64,000 nt of DNA. Origin: Cryptomeria japonica (taxonomy: Eukaryota; Streptophyta; Pinopsida; Cupressales; Cupressaceae). Shown one piece after another: positions 20,995 to 32,169 of this stretch (position 1 is its first letter; each line of letters begins with the position of its first letter). Position numbers and translations under genes: made by a program. Under the pieces are notes generated by a model, which was not told the origin of the DNA, searched no databases, and worked only from the letters and a program-made list of their open reading frames with translations. Location: contig NC_081415.1 of assembly GCF_030272615.1 (NCBI RefSeq), positions 376,913,392-376,977,391 of the forward strand, in the 5' to 3' direction.

Positions 20995-23900
20995 CTAAGA
21001 CGATCAAGGATGATGATGACAATATCATTATCAGATTGGATGCAAACACTATTGACAAGATCTTCAAAGTTCCAGCTGCCTCGGTGTATGCAAAATCTCT
21101 ATGAAGAATGTTCTAGATCGCTATAATCAGAAGAGGTCGGATTGCATAAGACACATCAATTCCAAATGGCTCAAGACCCTCGAGGACTTGCTTCTCAAGA
21201 TGGCCTAAGTTGTATCAATCCGATTTCATTGAAGAAGTCAGTGATATGATCACGCTTCTTAGCAGAACAATGGGATTGAAACATTCCAATGTGTTTGAGA
21301 TCTGGATGTATAAGTATATTGTAGTCATGAGGAAAAGGCAATCTCATATCTTTTGGGGCGAAGTCTTCAGTGATAACCTGTGTGAGCAGTTGTCACAAGT
21401 CCGAACTACCCTCACCTTCTACATGAATTCGTACTTGGTGTACATAGCGTCATCACTTAGACAGTTGCCTAGTCTTTCTACCAAGGGTGACCGATCGTTG
21501 GTACCAATATGGAGATATTATGAACAACTCACCTTGAGGCCCAGTAGAATTCACTATAGGAGGGTGCATGATGCCTTCTTTGGTCATTTTATGTGCTTAT
21601 TTGATAAAACACTCATGAACAAGAGTGTCTAAGGAAGCCTAGAAGAAGGTGAATGAGTATGGATGCTTGTTCCTGCAGCTCCCAACTTTCACTTACATGA
21701 GAGTTGGATGTTTTGAAGATCAACCATACATTCTTCCTAGATATCCTATTGACAAGATCATCCTGATGGAATTGGCTAGGCAGTTGATGGCAGTTCATGC
21801 GGTCCAGTTAGCCAATCATAAGAAAGGTATCAAGATATCCTCACACAATCCATTGTAGATTGGCCGTTATTCTTTGACAACCTCTGCAAGAGCCAAGGCA
21901 ATGGAAACAAAACTTCAAAAATCAAGTTGAAGAAGTTCAAGGCAAGGAAAGATTTTGATTATCAGGGAATGAAGGACAAAATCAAGAGAGCCTTCACTCA
22001 TATCCATCGCCTTGAGGATATATGGGTTGATCTTCGCACACAAGAAGATGTCAGGAGAATGGATTACAACAAGCTCACCTTGGAGCAAATTGTGGATTTG
22101 GATTTAACCAAGATCCTAGAGGGAATGGTAGATGATGGGAAAAGTCTTGACCCGGAGTATATAGAACAAAGGGTTGTTGAGGCTCCTCTCCCGTCTCCCC
22201 AATGGTCACAGAAGGAGTGTACTTCTATTTTTGACAAGATTTCAATCCATCTTTGCCAACACCAATGCTTGGCTAAAAAACAATGATATCAAAATCATTA
22301 AGATTAAGGGTGGAGCAGAAAGTGATTTGCTGGACCAGTTGGGCGTAGATCTGAAGTCAGAATCAAGTCCAAAGAGGGTACTTCTTCCTCTGGCTCTAGG
22401 ATCAAGCTAAGGGTGAGTAGGGCTTTGGTTATTCCTCCACCAGGGGTATCACTAAAAGGAAAGGAAAAGCCTCAGGTGCAGATATATGTCATTGATCCTG
22501 AAGATGAAGCACATGAGGAGAATACAACAGGATCACCTCCTACTATGGATTCAGATTCTCCTCACACTGCCGTTCCCCAATTGTCGTTGGATCTACCTAT
22601 GTCTCCAATTGACATGGATGCGGACTCTTTCTCTACAGTTCACATGTATCCTGTTGTGCTAAGTGCAGTTGTTTGCACTAATGTTTCATCATCATATGTA
22701 GAAGTACATGTAGAGACTTCTCATGTTGGGTTAGAGAATGTCTTTGATGTGAACCCTTCCTATGCCGCTCTATCCAGCATATTAGTTCTAGAAATTGATA
22801 CTTTTGCTGTGAGTTTTGATAAGTTCATGACTGAGGCTTGCCATGATTTGCCATCTGAGCAAACACTTGTTTCTATTCAAACAAAGGCTTCTCCTAGAGT
22901 TACAAATGTGGTACAGGCGGAGCCTATTTCTTCACAAACCACAGTTGCCGTCTCAGATGCGAGCTCATTAGATCTACCTCCTTGGTTAAATTCAATCACT
23001 CCTAAGAGAAAGAAACAGGAGGTTTCTCTTGATATATTTGATTTTCGGCAGCTTAAGAAGCCTAAGCCAAGAGCTGCTAAGAAGGCAAAGACAGTCTCAT
23101 GAGTGGTTGTGGACAGCAATAAAATGAAGTATGCAGAAGTGACAAAAGCCCTAGTTGAGAAGTCGCCAGAAGAAATGCAACTATCTGACTACAGGCTCAC
23201 AAGGGTGGAACTAGGAAAGCAGATGCATTCTGGGATTGTGCACAATGCTCAAGAATCAGTGGCTTCACTAGTTCAGAGTTACGATGAGCTCTTGGCAAAG
23301 AAGGATGAGCTCAAGGGAAAGAATGCACAACTCATCTCAGTGATCTAAAAGATCACTAATTCTTCGGAAAAGGTTGATCCTTTAACCTCCTCCATTTCTG
23401 AAGAATCCATCAATCAATTGGAGAAAGCTGCTCGGAAGGCCAAGGTAGTTGATTCTTGGGTAGATCAATTAGTTGATTAGTGCACTCAAGTGGTGAGGAA
23501 AGCATTGCACGTGTTGAGCAATGTAAGAGCAGCAAAAATGAAGTCGAATCAAACTTTAGAGGCTTTTAGCCAGAGTCTAGAGTCAACTGAGAAAGATTTG
23601 AAGATATGGCATGAGATGGATCAGATCGAGTTGGAAATCTTGTACAGCAATAGGGTGCTACCAAGCAGGGAGAGGTACATCGAATTTGAAGAACTCATGG
23701 TTAACAAGTCATTGGTTATCAAAGACCTTATCAAGGATGTACAAGTCACTCTTGAAATGAATGTTGAGGTGAAGCAAGATGTTGTCCTTAATTTTGAGAA
23801 GATGTCTTGCAAGATCTTAAATCATGATGGAGAATTCCTTACCGAAGATTTGATACTTACCGAATTGGTATCAAAACTTTGTCAGGAACTGGAATCAGAG

Positions 23901-24122
23901 CAATTTATTGTGGCTTCAATCCATCGGTTTGTAGATTGCCAAGTTTTCCTTGACAAGATGCAGACTGTTCTTGAAGAACACAGGGTGGCAACAATAAGGT
24001 ATTTTGATGTTATCATTAAAACTGTTGCCATTGCAAGGAACACAATAGGTCCCAATCTTGAGGAGTTGCAAAAATCAATTGACAGATTCCAATCTTTTAT
24101 GGCCGGAGAAAGAAGAGAATAG
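20995..24122 (+). pseudogene. copy A of an unfamiliar element-borne ORF
   Basis: This broken copy belongs to the family of B (34631-37797) and C (56854-61054). The order is: a segment like RLDANTIDKIFKVPA at about 21040; an N-terminal domain (21210-21858) with FTYMRVGCF...LPRYPIDKIILMELARQL; a Ser/Pro/Thr-rich spacer with basic clusters (PKRKK, KKPKPRAAKKAK) near 23010-23100; the motif DYRLTRVELGKQM at about 23190; then a long helical, coiled-coil-like tail to 24122. It has at least three frameshifts (near 21640, 21900 and 22290) and stops at 23100, 23346 and 23478. It abuts the inverted leader at 20960 head to head, so its own leader is lost. The N-terminal part vaguely recalls plant mobile domain proteins; I do not claim a function. 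Confidence 0.65.
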
Positions 24123-24196
24123 GTGTAAGAACCTGTTGGTTCTAACTCTCCTGAAATGCTATTGCTGATTTGTTTTTGTGTTTTTCAAAGAGAGGG

Positions 24197-24285
24197 GATA
24201 TTAGGAATTAGGTATTGCTGCAAATGAAACTATGGAACAATTGAATCTATATTAGGAATTAGGTAACTGCTGCAAATGAAACTAA
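24197..24285 (+). repeat. 51-bp-spaced direct repeat after copy A
   Basis: A segment starting ATATTAGGAATTAGGTA and ending GCTGCAAATGAAACTA occurs at 24198 and again at 24249, differing by small changes. A purine run (AGAGAGGGGA) stands just before the first copy. This may be a polypurine tract next to an LTR edge, but no partner LTR was found. Confidence 0.6.
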
Positions 24286-24299
24286 TACATAAAACATAA

Positions 24300-25200
24300 C
24301 TGTAGGTCCTCAGCTTATTTAAAATAAAGAATTTTGGAGTTTGCCAACCACAACTGGGAAACTGACCAAAATAGGTGTACAAGTATAGGAATTTATTTCT
24401 CCAAGCCAGAAAAGTGATGGAATACTTTGTATGTGCTAGGCGTTGGAAATTGTGCACCCAAAATGCAAGAAGGAAGGCGTTTCAGCCCTCTAGGACAAAA
24501 CGCCCCTTTTTTGGATCCCACGTGTTAGGTTGGAAAATGTACGGCCAGCAAGGAGAAATGAACGACTACTTATTGGAATGAAATATGCTGCTAATTGGGG
24601 CATCTAACCTAAATTGCCCTTTCTTTATTGAAAAATCTGCAATATCTAAATAAAAGAATCTTGGTTGAAGCACAATAAGACTCCTGAATGAAACTTTCAT
24701 AATTGCAATAATTCAGCTGCTCTTCTACAACCTCACAATCATAGATCCACAAAGAATTTTCATTCTCCAATGGCCAAACCTCTGAAACCCTTGTCAAAGA
24801 TTTCCATAGAGCAAAATAACAAGCAATGCCAAATAATCAATAATAGAGGTTGAATTGCTTGCTTTGCCTTTATAAACCCAAAAGGCACGATTCCCAAAAA
24901 GGTATGCCCAATTCACTTTTAAATACATTAAAATGTATTTAATTCACTTTGTATAGTTCATTAATCAACTTGAATGCCCAATTTCACTTAAGTGATTTAA
25001 TAAAAATCACTTTATAATATTTAAGTGGTTTTTGTAAATGATGTTCAATTCTCAATTCAATATGCAAGTTATATTCTAGTGTATATTTTCTTGATCTATG
25101 TATTATCTATTTATATGATAAATCTGACTATCTTCTTTTGTATGGCAGGTGAGAGGAGCATTTATTGATTTCAATGTCCTTCTCACAAATGCCAATTGAT
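24300..25200. other. intronic DNA without a recognisable gene
   Basis: Only short open frames without similarity to known proteins, and no clear repeat boundaries apart from AT-rich runs around 24920-25030. Confidence 0.4.
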
Positions 25201-25215
25201 ATGTATATGCAAGCT

Positions 25216-25290
25216 GGGTACGATCAAGCAATGCCTTGACCGGTCATGTCTTTTAGACATGACCGATCAAGACATTACTTGATCGTGCCC
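25216..25290. repeat. long near-perfect hairpin, 35-nt arms
   Basis: Arms 25216-25250 and 25256-25290 pair around a 5-nt loop (TTTTA) with 31 of 35 matches. All four mismatches are C/T differences between the arms. The inner 9 pairs next to the loop are perfect (GGTCATGTC). The structure resembles a foldback element or a small-RNA precursor. It directly precedes the CCGAT satellite. Confidence 0.85.
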
Positions 25291-25333
25291 CTTGGCTTAT
25301 CGCAGTAATTACAAACGGTGCATGTTTAACAAA

Positions 25334-25450
25334 CCGATACCAATCAGTGTATGCTTAACTTAACAGCCCGATACCAATCGGTGCGTATTTACCTTGCCAC
25401 CCGATATCAATCGGTGCAAGCTTACATTGCCACTCGATACCAATCGGTGT
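25334..25450 (+). repeat. 33-34-bp tandem repeat with CCGAT..ATCGG core
   Basis: Four units start at 25334, 25368, 25401 and 25434. Each carries CCGATACCAATCGG or a one-base variant, itself an interrupted palindrome (CCGAT/ATCGG). Diverged relatives of the core continue to about 25560 (CCGATATAAATCAG, CCGATTTAATAATCGG). Confidence 0.85.
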
Positions 25451-26257
25451 TTAGTTAATCCGGTAATCATTATTGTTCATTGTTAAAGTTAACCGATATA
25501 AATCAGAATACATTGGTTAGCCCGATTTAATAATCGGTGAACACATAATATAACCTATATTAATCGGGATTCTATGCTATAGGATGATTATCGATAGTTA
25601 AGCATTTGATCGAACTAAGTAGATTGATCATATACAAATGAAGAATGGTTATCAAATGAAGGATTAATAGCTTGAAGTTTTTCATAATTTATCGATAGGA
25701 TAAATGATTGAATGAGAGATAACATATCGATAAACTTAACCACTATAAGTTAATTTAATAACTTAACCACTAAAATATTAATATCTCCTTCAATATTAAG
25801 TCTTTTGACGTACCGTCAGAAGCTGGAGTCAACATTGAATAACCCCTATGTGTCCAGGTGCCCTGACTAAGAATAGCATAACTGCCAAAGTGACTTAATA
25901 AATAGTAAGTCCCTTAACTAAGCCCACACACTGACTGCAAGGCATGACACTTGATTTTTGTTTTATGTATTTTCCTTTCGACAAATTACATGCAGTGTCA
26001 GGACGTGTAATTACAAGTGGTTTTTCACTTGTAACCTTGAAAATTGTAATTACATGTAAACAAATTACAAGTTGGTTAGCAATAGAACTATAATTTGAAT
26101 AAGTCATAGTTAGCTAGTTTGTTGTGGAAAAAGTCTCAGTTAGTTAGACTTCTCCCACATTTTGCTCTTAGCTCCTCTCCAATATATATGTGAGGTTGCC
26201 CTTTGTAATAGCTATCCTTTTCAGCAAGCAAGAAAATTCTACATAAATTTACAGTCA

Positions 26258-26712
26258 TAAAGACTTAGTGCTTCATACTTGTAAATTGTTTTTCTCAAGT
26301 AATGTCAAGAAGGCTTTGACTTTCAGACTTTGTGTTGAAGTCATTCCCTTATATCCATTGTGTTCTTATGTGATGGTGGTATATTTTTCTGCAATTACTT
26401 TAGATTATAGCGAAGTTGTTGAAATGAGCTTTAACCTGATTTCTTGCAGACTTTGTGTTGCAAATAGTGAGGGTTGAATTAGTTTAGTTAAGTGTTAGAA
26501 GCTGAGAAGAGTTGCAAGACTTTGTGCTTGTGGTTGTTCCCATTTGAAGTAGTGCATCATACTTGCAAACTTTGCAGTGTTATATGCTGTATATAGTTCC
26601 TGTTTTAATTATTTTGGAAAGGTAGATAGGATAGTGGGAATTAAAGACTTTGAGCTTTGTTTCTATTTTTTTGTCTCAGGGAAGTGACGGAAGACTTTGA
26701 GCTTTCATGGAA
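26258..26712 (+). repeat. cluster of AGACTTTGTGTT-like motifs
   Basis: At least six degenerate copies of AGACTTTG(T/A)G(C/T)TT occur, near 26260, 26325, 26447, 26515, 26646 and 26692. They lie downstream of a TATA-like stretch (AATATATATGTGAGG, about 26180). The region may be the R/U5 part of an unpaired LTR; no partner copy was found in the window. Confidence 0.5.
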
Positions 26713-26769
26713 ACTTCACTTCCTTTGTATAAGCATTCTTGTTATTATTTCTTTAAGCTGTTGTATTTG

Positions 26770-27570
26770 TTTTCTTAACTGCTATTTTTTTTCTGGGAAA
26801 ATAAAAGAATATCATTTTTTCTGAAAAAAGAGAAAAGGATGTTGTCCCACTTGAGTTAGATTAATGTTTAGTTAGTAATATTAGAAAAGGGGGAGCCTTC
26901 CCTTAAATTTGGACAGTTTTGTACTCACGCTATGGTTGAAAGTTGAAACCACAATTTTGCACATCTCCCCAGGTGTACAAAATTTTCAACCAACATTCTG
27001 AATCCTTGTCGAGGCCATTAGTGGTCTTGCCAAAACAATTGGACTAGGCAGGGTCCATTGTAGGGAAAACATGGGCAAGTCTAGGTTTGTTTTGTAGGAC
27101 CTTGATGGACCTAGGGTAAACCTGTCTAGAAAAGAAGGCTTTTTTAAATATATTTTTCTATCACAGTAACATAGCATGGAAGCATTGGTGGGAAGTTTTT
27201 TTTTTGTTATATTGAATTTGGCCCAATTCATTTTTAAATTAGTAATAGTGTGGTAGGAAGGCCTTGTTAATTCAGTAATGGTGTGGTATGAAGTCCTTCC
27301 CTCCATCAATCGTGGGTGTGCCTTAATAGGTGGACATCATGGGTTTTGTTTAAGTGTTGCCTCTTCATTAGTAGATTGTGTAGTGATGGGTGGTGTGTTT
27401 TAGTGGTGTTGTTATCATTGTTAGTGCTGCTGCTGCCACTTTAAGTTGATGTGCTGCTCTTTCACTTTGTCTCTCTTTTTTTGAAGTTTTGTTGATTTGT
27501 ACAATTGTTGAGGGTTTTTAAGCTTTTATGACTTGTCTTTTTTATAGCGAGTCGTGGAGTATTAGCTCTT
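26770..27570. other. intronic DNA without a recognisable gene
   Basis: No gene or clear repeat end. A 107-codon minus-strand frame at 26986-27309 resembles nothing known and is probably chance. Confidence 0.4.
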
Positions 27571-28187
27571 GTATTTTGGTGATAGAAATCAAAGAACTAA
27601 GATGAGAGGAATTGGTGTATCTTAGGGAGAGATAGCAACCTTATATTATTAAAGGAGCTCTAATAATAGATGATAGCTACATAGGCCATAATGATCACAT
27701 TTACAAAAGACTACAATTGACAAGTGTAATATGAATTGCACTACTACATTATTCAGTATTATTCTAATTTAATAATATTGCAATACACCCATCAATGATT
27801 TAATTGGAAGGATTTGGAGGTTTAGTCATCAAATTATGAGATGTGTAGAGATGGAGAGAAATATTTGCATGAGCAACCTTCATGATAGTAGGCACATGAT
27901 AGAAATGTGCAAAAAGAACATAATGAATATGCTTTGTTGTGGAGTTATTAGTTGGCTTGCTTGTCTTTAGAGGTGTTGCATCTCATTTGGTGAAGTGGTT
28001 TATTGTGCTCACCTTCAAAGTATCACTAGGGCCTTTGAAGGAGAATAGGTCAATAGCGTGGAGACAGAGTTTTGATTAGAGACGAACTTTGTATGGGCTA
28101 AACTTAAATCAGATTGTAGACACCTTCCGTTTTGCATTGTTGATACATAGGTGGAGAAACAGCCAAAGGCTAACATAGTGGAACACC

Positions 28188-29340
28188 CTATGAACTTGGA
28201 GGTGCATTTATTAGTGGTACCAAAATACTATTTTTGTTGACCCCCTTATATTTATGATTGGATGGGGCCCACGATTGCTCTATTGTAACATGGAAAATAG
28301 CATCAACAAGTTTGTTCAAGCCTTTGTACGCACTACCTAGTCTAATGCCACAAGCAATTATATTATCTTGATTTACATCACAAACAATGCTGTTTTTCCC
28401 ATGAATTTGAACCAGAATGTTGGAATTTTCTGTAATATGGCTAATAGAAAATAAATTTTGTTCATAAATAACATTTTGTACTAAAAGTTGCATTGAGTGC
28501 AATTCTAATATCACATACCCTTTCAACTATATGTGACTTGTTGTCACCAAGCAAAATTGAATTCTTGTGGCTATCATTAACAATAAACTTGACATACCAG
28601 TCCTTTCAACACATGAAGTGTTTGGGTGCACTTGAATTAAAGAAATAGCAATTGCTTTTAGCATCTTCGTAAAAAGCCCTCAATACAAACTCTTCATCAT
28701 TGTCTTTCCGAATAGTATCCACAACACTAGCTTCGTTCTATTGCTTGTGGGACATATCATACTTTGTTTTCCTATAATCATTCTTATCATGCCCAAATTT
28801 TTGACAATATTAGCATTATACCTTACTTTATGGTTGTGAAGTGGAAGAAAGAGAACTATGGTTTGTACCCTTGAACCTTGCAACAAGCATACTTTTTGAA
28901 CTCTCAAAATTCCTAAAAGAAACTTCAGTCATTTGTTCTTGTCATTGTTTCATCTAGAACAAATTTAAACTAAACTTGTCAGAGGTCAAAGTCTACCTTT
29001 TTGCCAATAGGTTTAGAGGCTCCACAAAAGTCTTATAGGAGGGTGTTAAGTTGTTGATGATTGGAGCAACCATATCCTCCTTGCCCATTGGTTTGTTGAT
29101 CGTAGTGAGCTGATCCCTAAGATTTTTGACTTCAAAAGATGTTCTGATAGAGACCCAACCTCATGCAATTTAGTAGAAAACAACAAATTTTTGAAATATA
29201 AGACTGCTTTTTTGGAGATGTGAATTATATCTTTTAAGCAATTCCACATGGTATGTGTAGATGTAGCGCCTTAGACATTAGGAATTAAATCATTTGATAC
29301 TACTGACAATTTGAGAATTTCTAGAGGTTCCCTACGGTGC
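28188..29340 (-). pseudogene. Copia gag and pre-integrase relics
   Basis: The 29046-29249 frame continues a gag UBN2-like segment (MWNCLKDIIHISKKAVLYFKNLL, with a following ...TKLHEVGSLSEHL). The frame at 28680-28907 covers a shifted zinc-knuckle region. The frame at 28188-28526 (VLELHSMQLLVQNVIYEQNLFSI... type) matches the conserved block before the integrase of Copia polyproteins, where the protein reads roughly nv.Y..NLFSIS. The order gag, zinc knuckle, pre-integrase is normal for Copia. Frameshifts and stops break it, and catalytic domains are missing. Confidence 0.6.
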
Positions 29341-29444
29341 ATTTCATAATCACCTGGGTAAGTCATTTTTTTTGTGCTTAATAGAATTTTGTCACATTCT
29401 TGACACTCAACAAATCTAAGTATCTTGTCTCCATATGATATAAC

Positions 29445-30164
29445 TATTAGAATATTTACTTATATTTTAGTCACCTATATTTAGTTCCTTGTTTAATGGT
29501 CATTTAGCTTTTTAGTTAATTAGCTTTTAAGCTTTATTTAGCATTTAGCTTTTTCTTTTTAGTTAATTAGCTTTTAAGCTTTATTTAGCGTTTAGCTTTT
29601 TAGTAGTCCACTTTAAACGACTTGTTCTTAATTTAGAACGTCGTCTTGTAATCTCTATATATACGCTTGTATATTGTTGAATAGATTATCCGATTATTGA
29701 ATGGATTCTGGTATTCTTGGTCATTAACACTTTTCAAATCCACGGAGGGTCTCCACTGCAGCAGAGTGTTCTTTTCATTTGTGATCAAAAGACCTACAGT
29801 GTCTTCTGTAGGGTAGTTAGTAGATAGAATGACCATTAAGGGAGGGTATTAGAATATTTAATTATATTTTAGTCACCTATATTTAGTTCCTTGTTTAATG
29901 GTCATTTAGCTTTTTAGTTAATTAGCTTTTAACCTTTATTTAGCATTTAGCTTTTTCTTTTTAGTTAATTAGCTCTTAAGCTTTATTTAGCGTTTAGCTT
30001 TTTAGTAGTTCACTAGCTTTTTAGTAGTTCACTAGCTTTTTAGTAGTTCACTTTAAACAACTTGTTCTTAATTTAGAACGTCGTCTTGTATTCTCTATAT
30101 ATACGCTTGTATATTGTTGAATAGATTATCCGATTATTGAATCATTCATTCAATTTATTTTTCA
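29445..30164 (+). mobile_element. TRIM-like deletion derivative of the gag-only family
   Basis: Two LTRs (about 29445-29700 and 29847-30164) flank only about 145 bases of internal DNA. The target duplication ATAAC is present at 29440-29444 and 30165-30169. The LTR end (CGATTATTGAATCATTCATT then TTTTTCA) and the TATA-like TCTATATATACG match the minus-strand LTRs at 15811 and 18096. The internal remnant (GGAGGGTCTCCA... to AAGGGAGGG before 29847) matches the 3' internal end of that element at 16060-16165. It is the same family in opposite orientation, reduced to 720 bp and lacking gag and the primer site. Near 30000-30060 the LTR has a triple 19-bp repeat (CTAGCTTTTTAGTAGTTCA). Confidence 0.85.
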
Positions 30165-31002
30165 ATAACTGTTACCCATTGAATTCTGTGATTCAAACAA
30201 CACTAAGTTTTGAATAATGACCATTTATTGAGCAACCCAAAAAATAAACTTTTCTCGAAAATTTTTCACAGCCTAATAAATTTGTAAAACCCCATTGACA
30301 AATTTTTGGACATAATTTTTTTTGAAAGCAAACTTTAAACTAAGGCCACTAGGGTTTTGCAAAACATAAATAAATACTTGAAATTACTAATCCACATGCC
30401 CAAAATTGTGACTGGTAAAAAGAATCATGAGCCCTAGTTGGTCGCATTTGCCTATTTGCTTCTTCAGATTCATTTCTTGCCCATCACAATTTTCTAACTC
30501 CTTTCCATGCAAATTGTAACAATAAATAATAATATTTTGGTGCCTACATGACTAGATCATGCCCCCTTTTCTCAAGGATCCTTTTGCCTACAAGACTGCA
30601 GAATCCTGCAATTGCAATGCTCTTGGAAAATTCCATGAAATTTGGTTCATGATTATTTATGTCCTCTGCGAATTTTCACTACAAATGCATGGACAATTCT
30701 ACAGCGAGTTTTCTTCCTTGTACATTTCAACCTCCTCTCTTATCAACCTTCTTTGAATTACATACAATCGGTGTTGTACCTGATTGACTAGGCTTCCTCA
30801 ACATGATCCAATTCTAATACCAACATTGGTAAAAATTGAAGAAATGAGATTGAGACGATTTGGCATGTCTATCTCAAGGAGAGATGGCAGCCTTATATTA
30901 TTGAATAACATCAAATAATAGATGACAGTTACATAGGCCATAATGACGGTGGTTACAAAAGACTACAACGAACAAGAGTAATATAGTTACACTTCTACAT
31001 TG

Positions 31003-32165
31003 TGTCATGCCCCAACCATGTCATAATGAATTTAATCAAATGAAATATAATAATAATATTCATTAACATATCAATGAAATCAGAAATAAATAAAATAATA
31101 AATGAATTCAGGAATCTATATAAATATACTACTGTTGCTCAGAAAATTGTCTTATTTTTAGGACTTCACAATTTGCTGTGATTTAAGCAAGTAATTATCT
31201 TCATAAGCAAAGATGAGAAGGCAGCAATGATACCTAAGTCTGCATCGATGCATAAACATGAGCATATACAGCTATCCCTATATCTTGAGTATACACAGCA
31301 ATTCAAGTTAACAATGCACCGATAAGATTAAGGGCAGGCATGTCTATGTGTTACTAAATATTGATGGGGTGCGGTTGCAACCAAACTGAAGCAGTTTATT
31401 GGTAAAGAGGCACGGGTTTGTTAAGAAGCGATTTCATAAAAATAACAAGCAGCAACTTAGCAAATGAAGGGCAAAAGACATGTGGGAAGAGATGCCACTT
31501 CTAATAGGGTTGTGACCAAATAAAAGACACAACCCTTCACTCCCTCTTGAGGGGTATGTAAGCCAGATCAGCGTTTTAAGGAAGGATATCGAAGGATCAG
31601 ATCAGAATATCAACATTCAGGCAAAACAGTAGACTTGTGAATTAACAAGTATTTGGTATGCAATATGGATAAATGTTATTAGACATCTATACTCTTTAAT
31701 ATATCTTTGACCAAGATATTAATAAGGTTTGTCAATCTATTATGTTTCTTTAATTAATAATTTATCAATTCCTTGTCTCCACAAGCAATCATACATGAAA
31801 TGGAAGGAAATATGTTAGGGAGAGGTAGTAGACCGGTTCCCTCAAATTAAGTAGGCCACCCCAAGTGGATGGAATTGGCCTAGTTGGATGTTCCTGCCAT
31901 TTGTGGGCCAAGGGGCGAGTTGTCTTAGTTGGATGCTCTATACTCTTGGGCTTAATTGGGCTGAACAGTCTCTGGGCACCTTATCATGGTTTTCCTCTCC
32001 AAATTCTACTATGGTTGGTTATGGAATAATCTAGGGTTTAGGTTCTAGTAGCAAACTTATTTATCATTTCATATGATGTTAATTGTTCATTGACTTTCAA
32101 GCTCAATAACTTTTAAATGAGTGAACTTTAGAGTTGTATTGGTAAAATGAATTATATTGTTAGAA
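31003..32165 (+). other. possible LTR fragment starting TGTCATGCCCC, otherwise no gene
   Basis: The start resembles gypsy-type LTR beginnings at 8908 and 44978. No partner copy, primer site or coding region was found. The end of this segment joins the leader of the next element near 32170. Confidence 0.35.
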
Positions 32166-32169
32166 TTGT

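Larger units (their letters stand above)
27577..31002 (-). mobile_element. truncated Copia-like retrotransposon
   Basis: Homologous LTR segments lie at 27577-27789 and 30827-31002, sharing the GGAGAGAT..CAGCCTTATATTATT and ACATAGGCCATAATGA regions. On the minus strand the right LTR is followed by TGGTATTAGAATTGG (30808-30822), a variant of the initiator-Met-tRNA primer site. Inside are relics of gag and the pre-integrase region; no integrase core or reverse transcriptase was found. A 720-bp element (29445-30164) is nested in its 5' part. The right LTR ends where another TGTCATG-type repeat begins at 31003. Confidence 0.7.

Noticed and set aside
20995-21010. Leader at 18392-20960 as the leader of ORF copy A
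   Set aside because: The leader runs on the minus strand while copy A runs on the plus strand. They only abut.
26986-27309. 107-residue minus-strand protein
   Set aside because: No recognisable domain, and the region looks like decayed non-coding repeat DNA.
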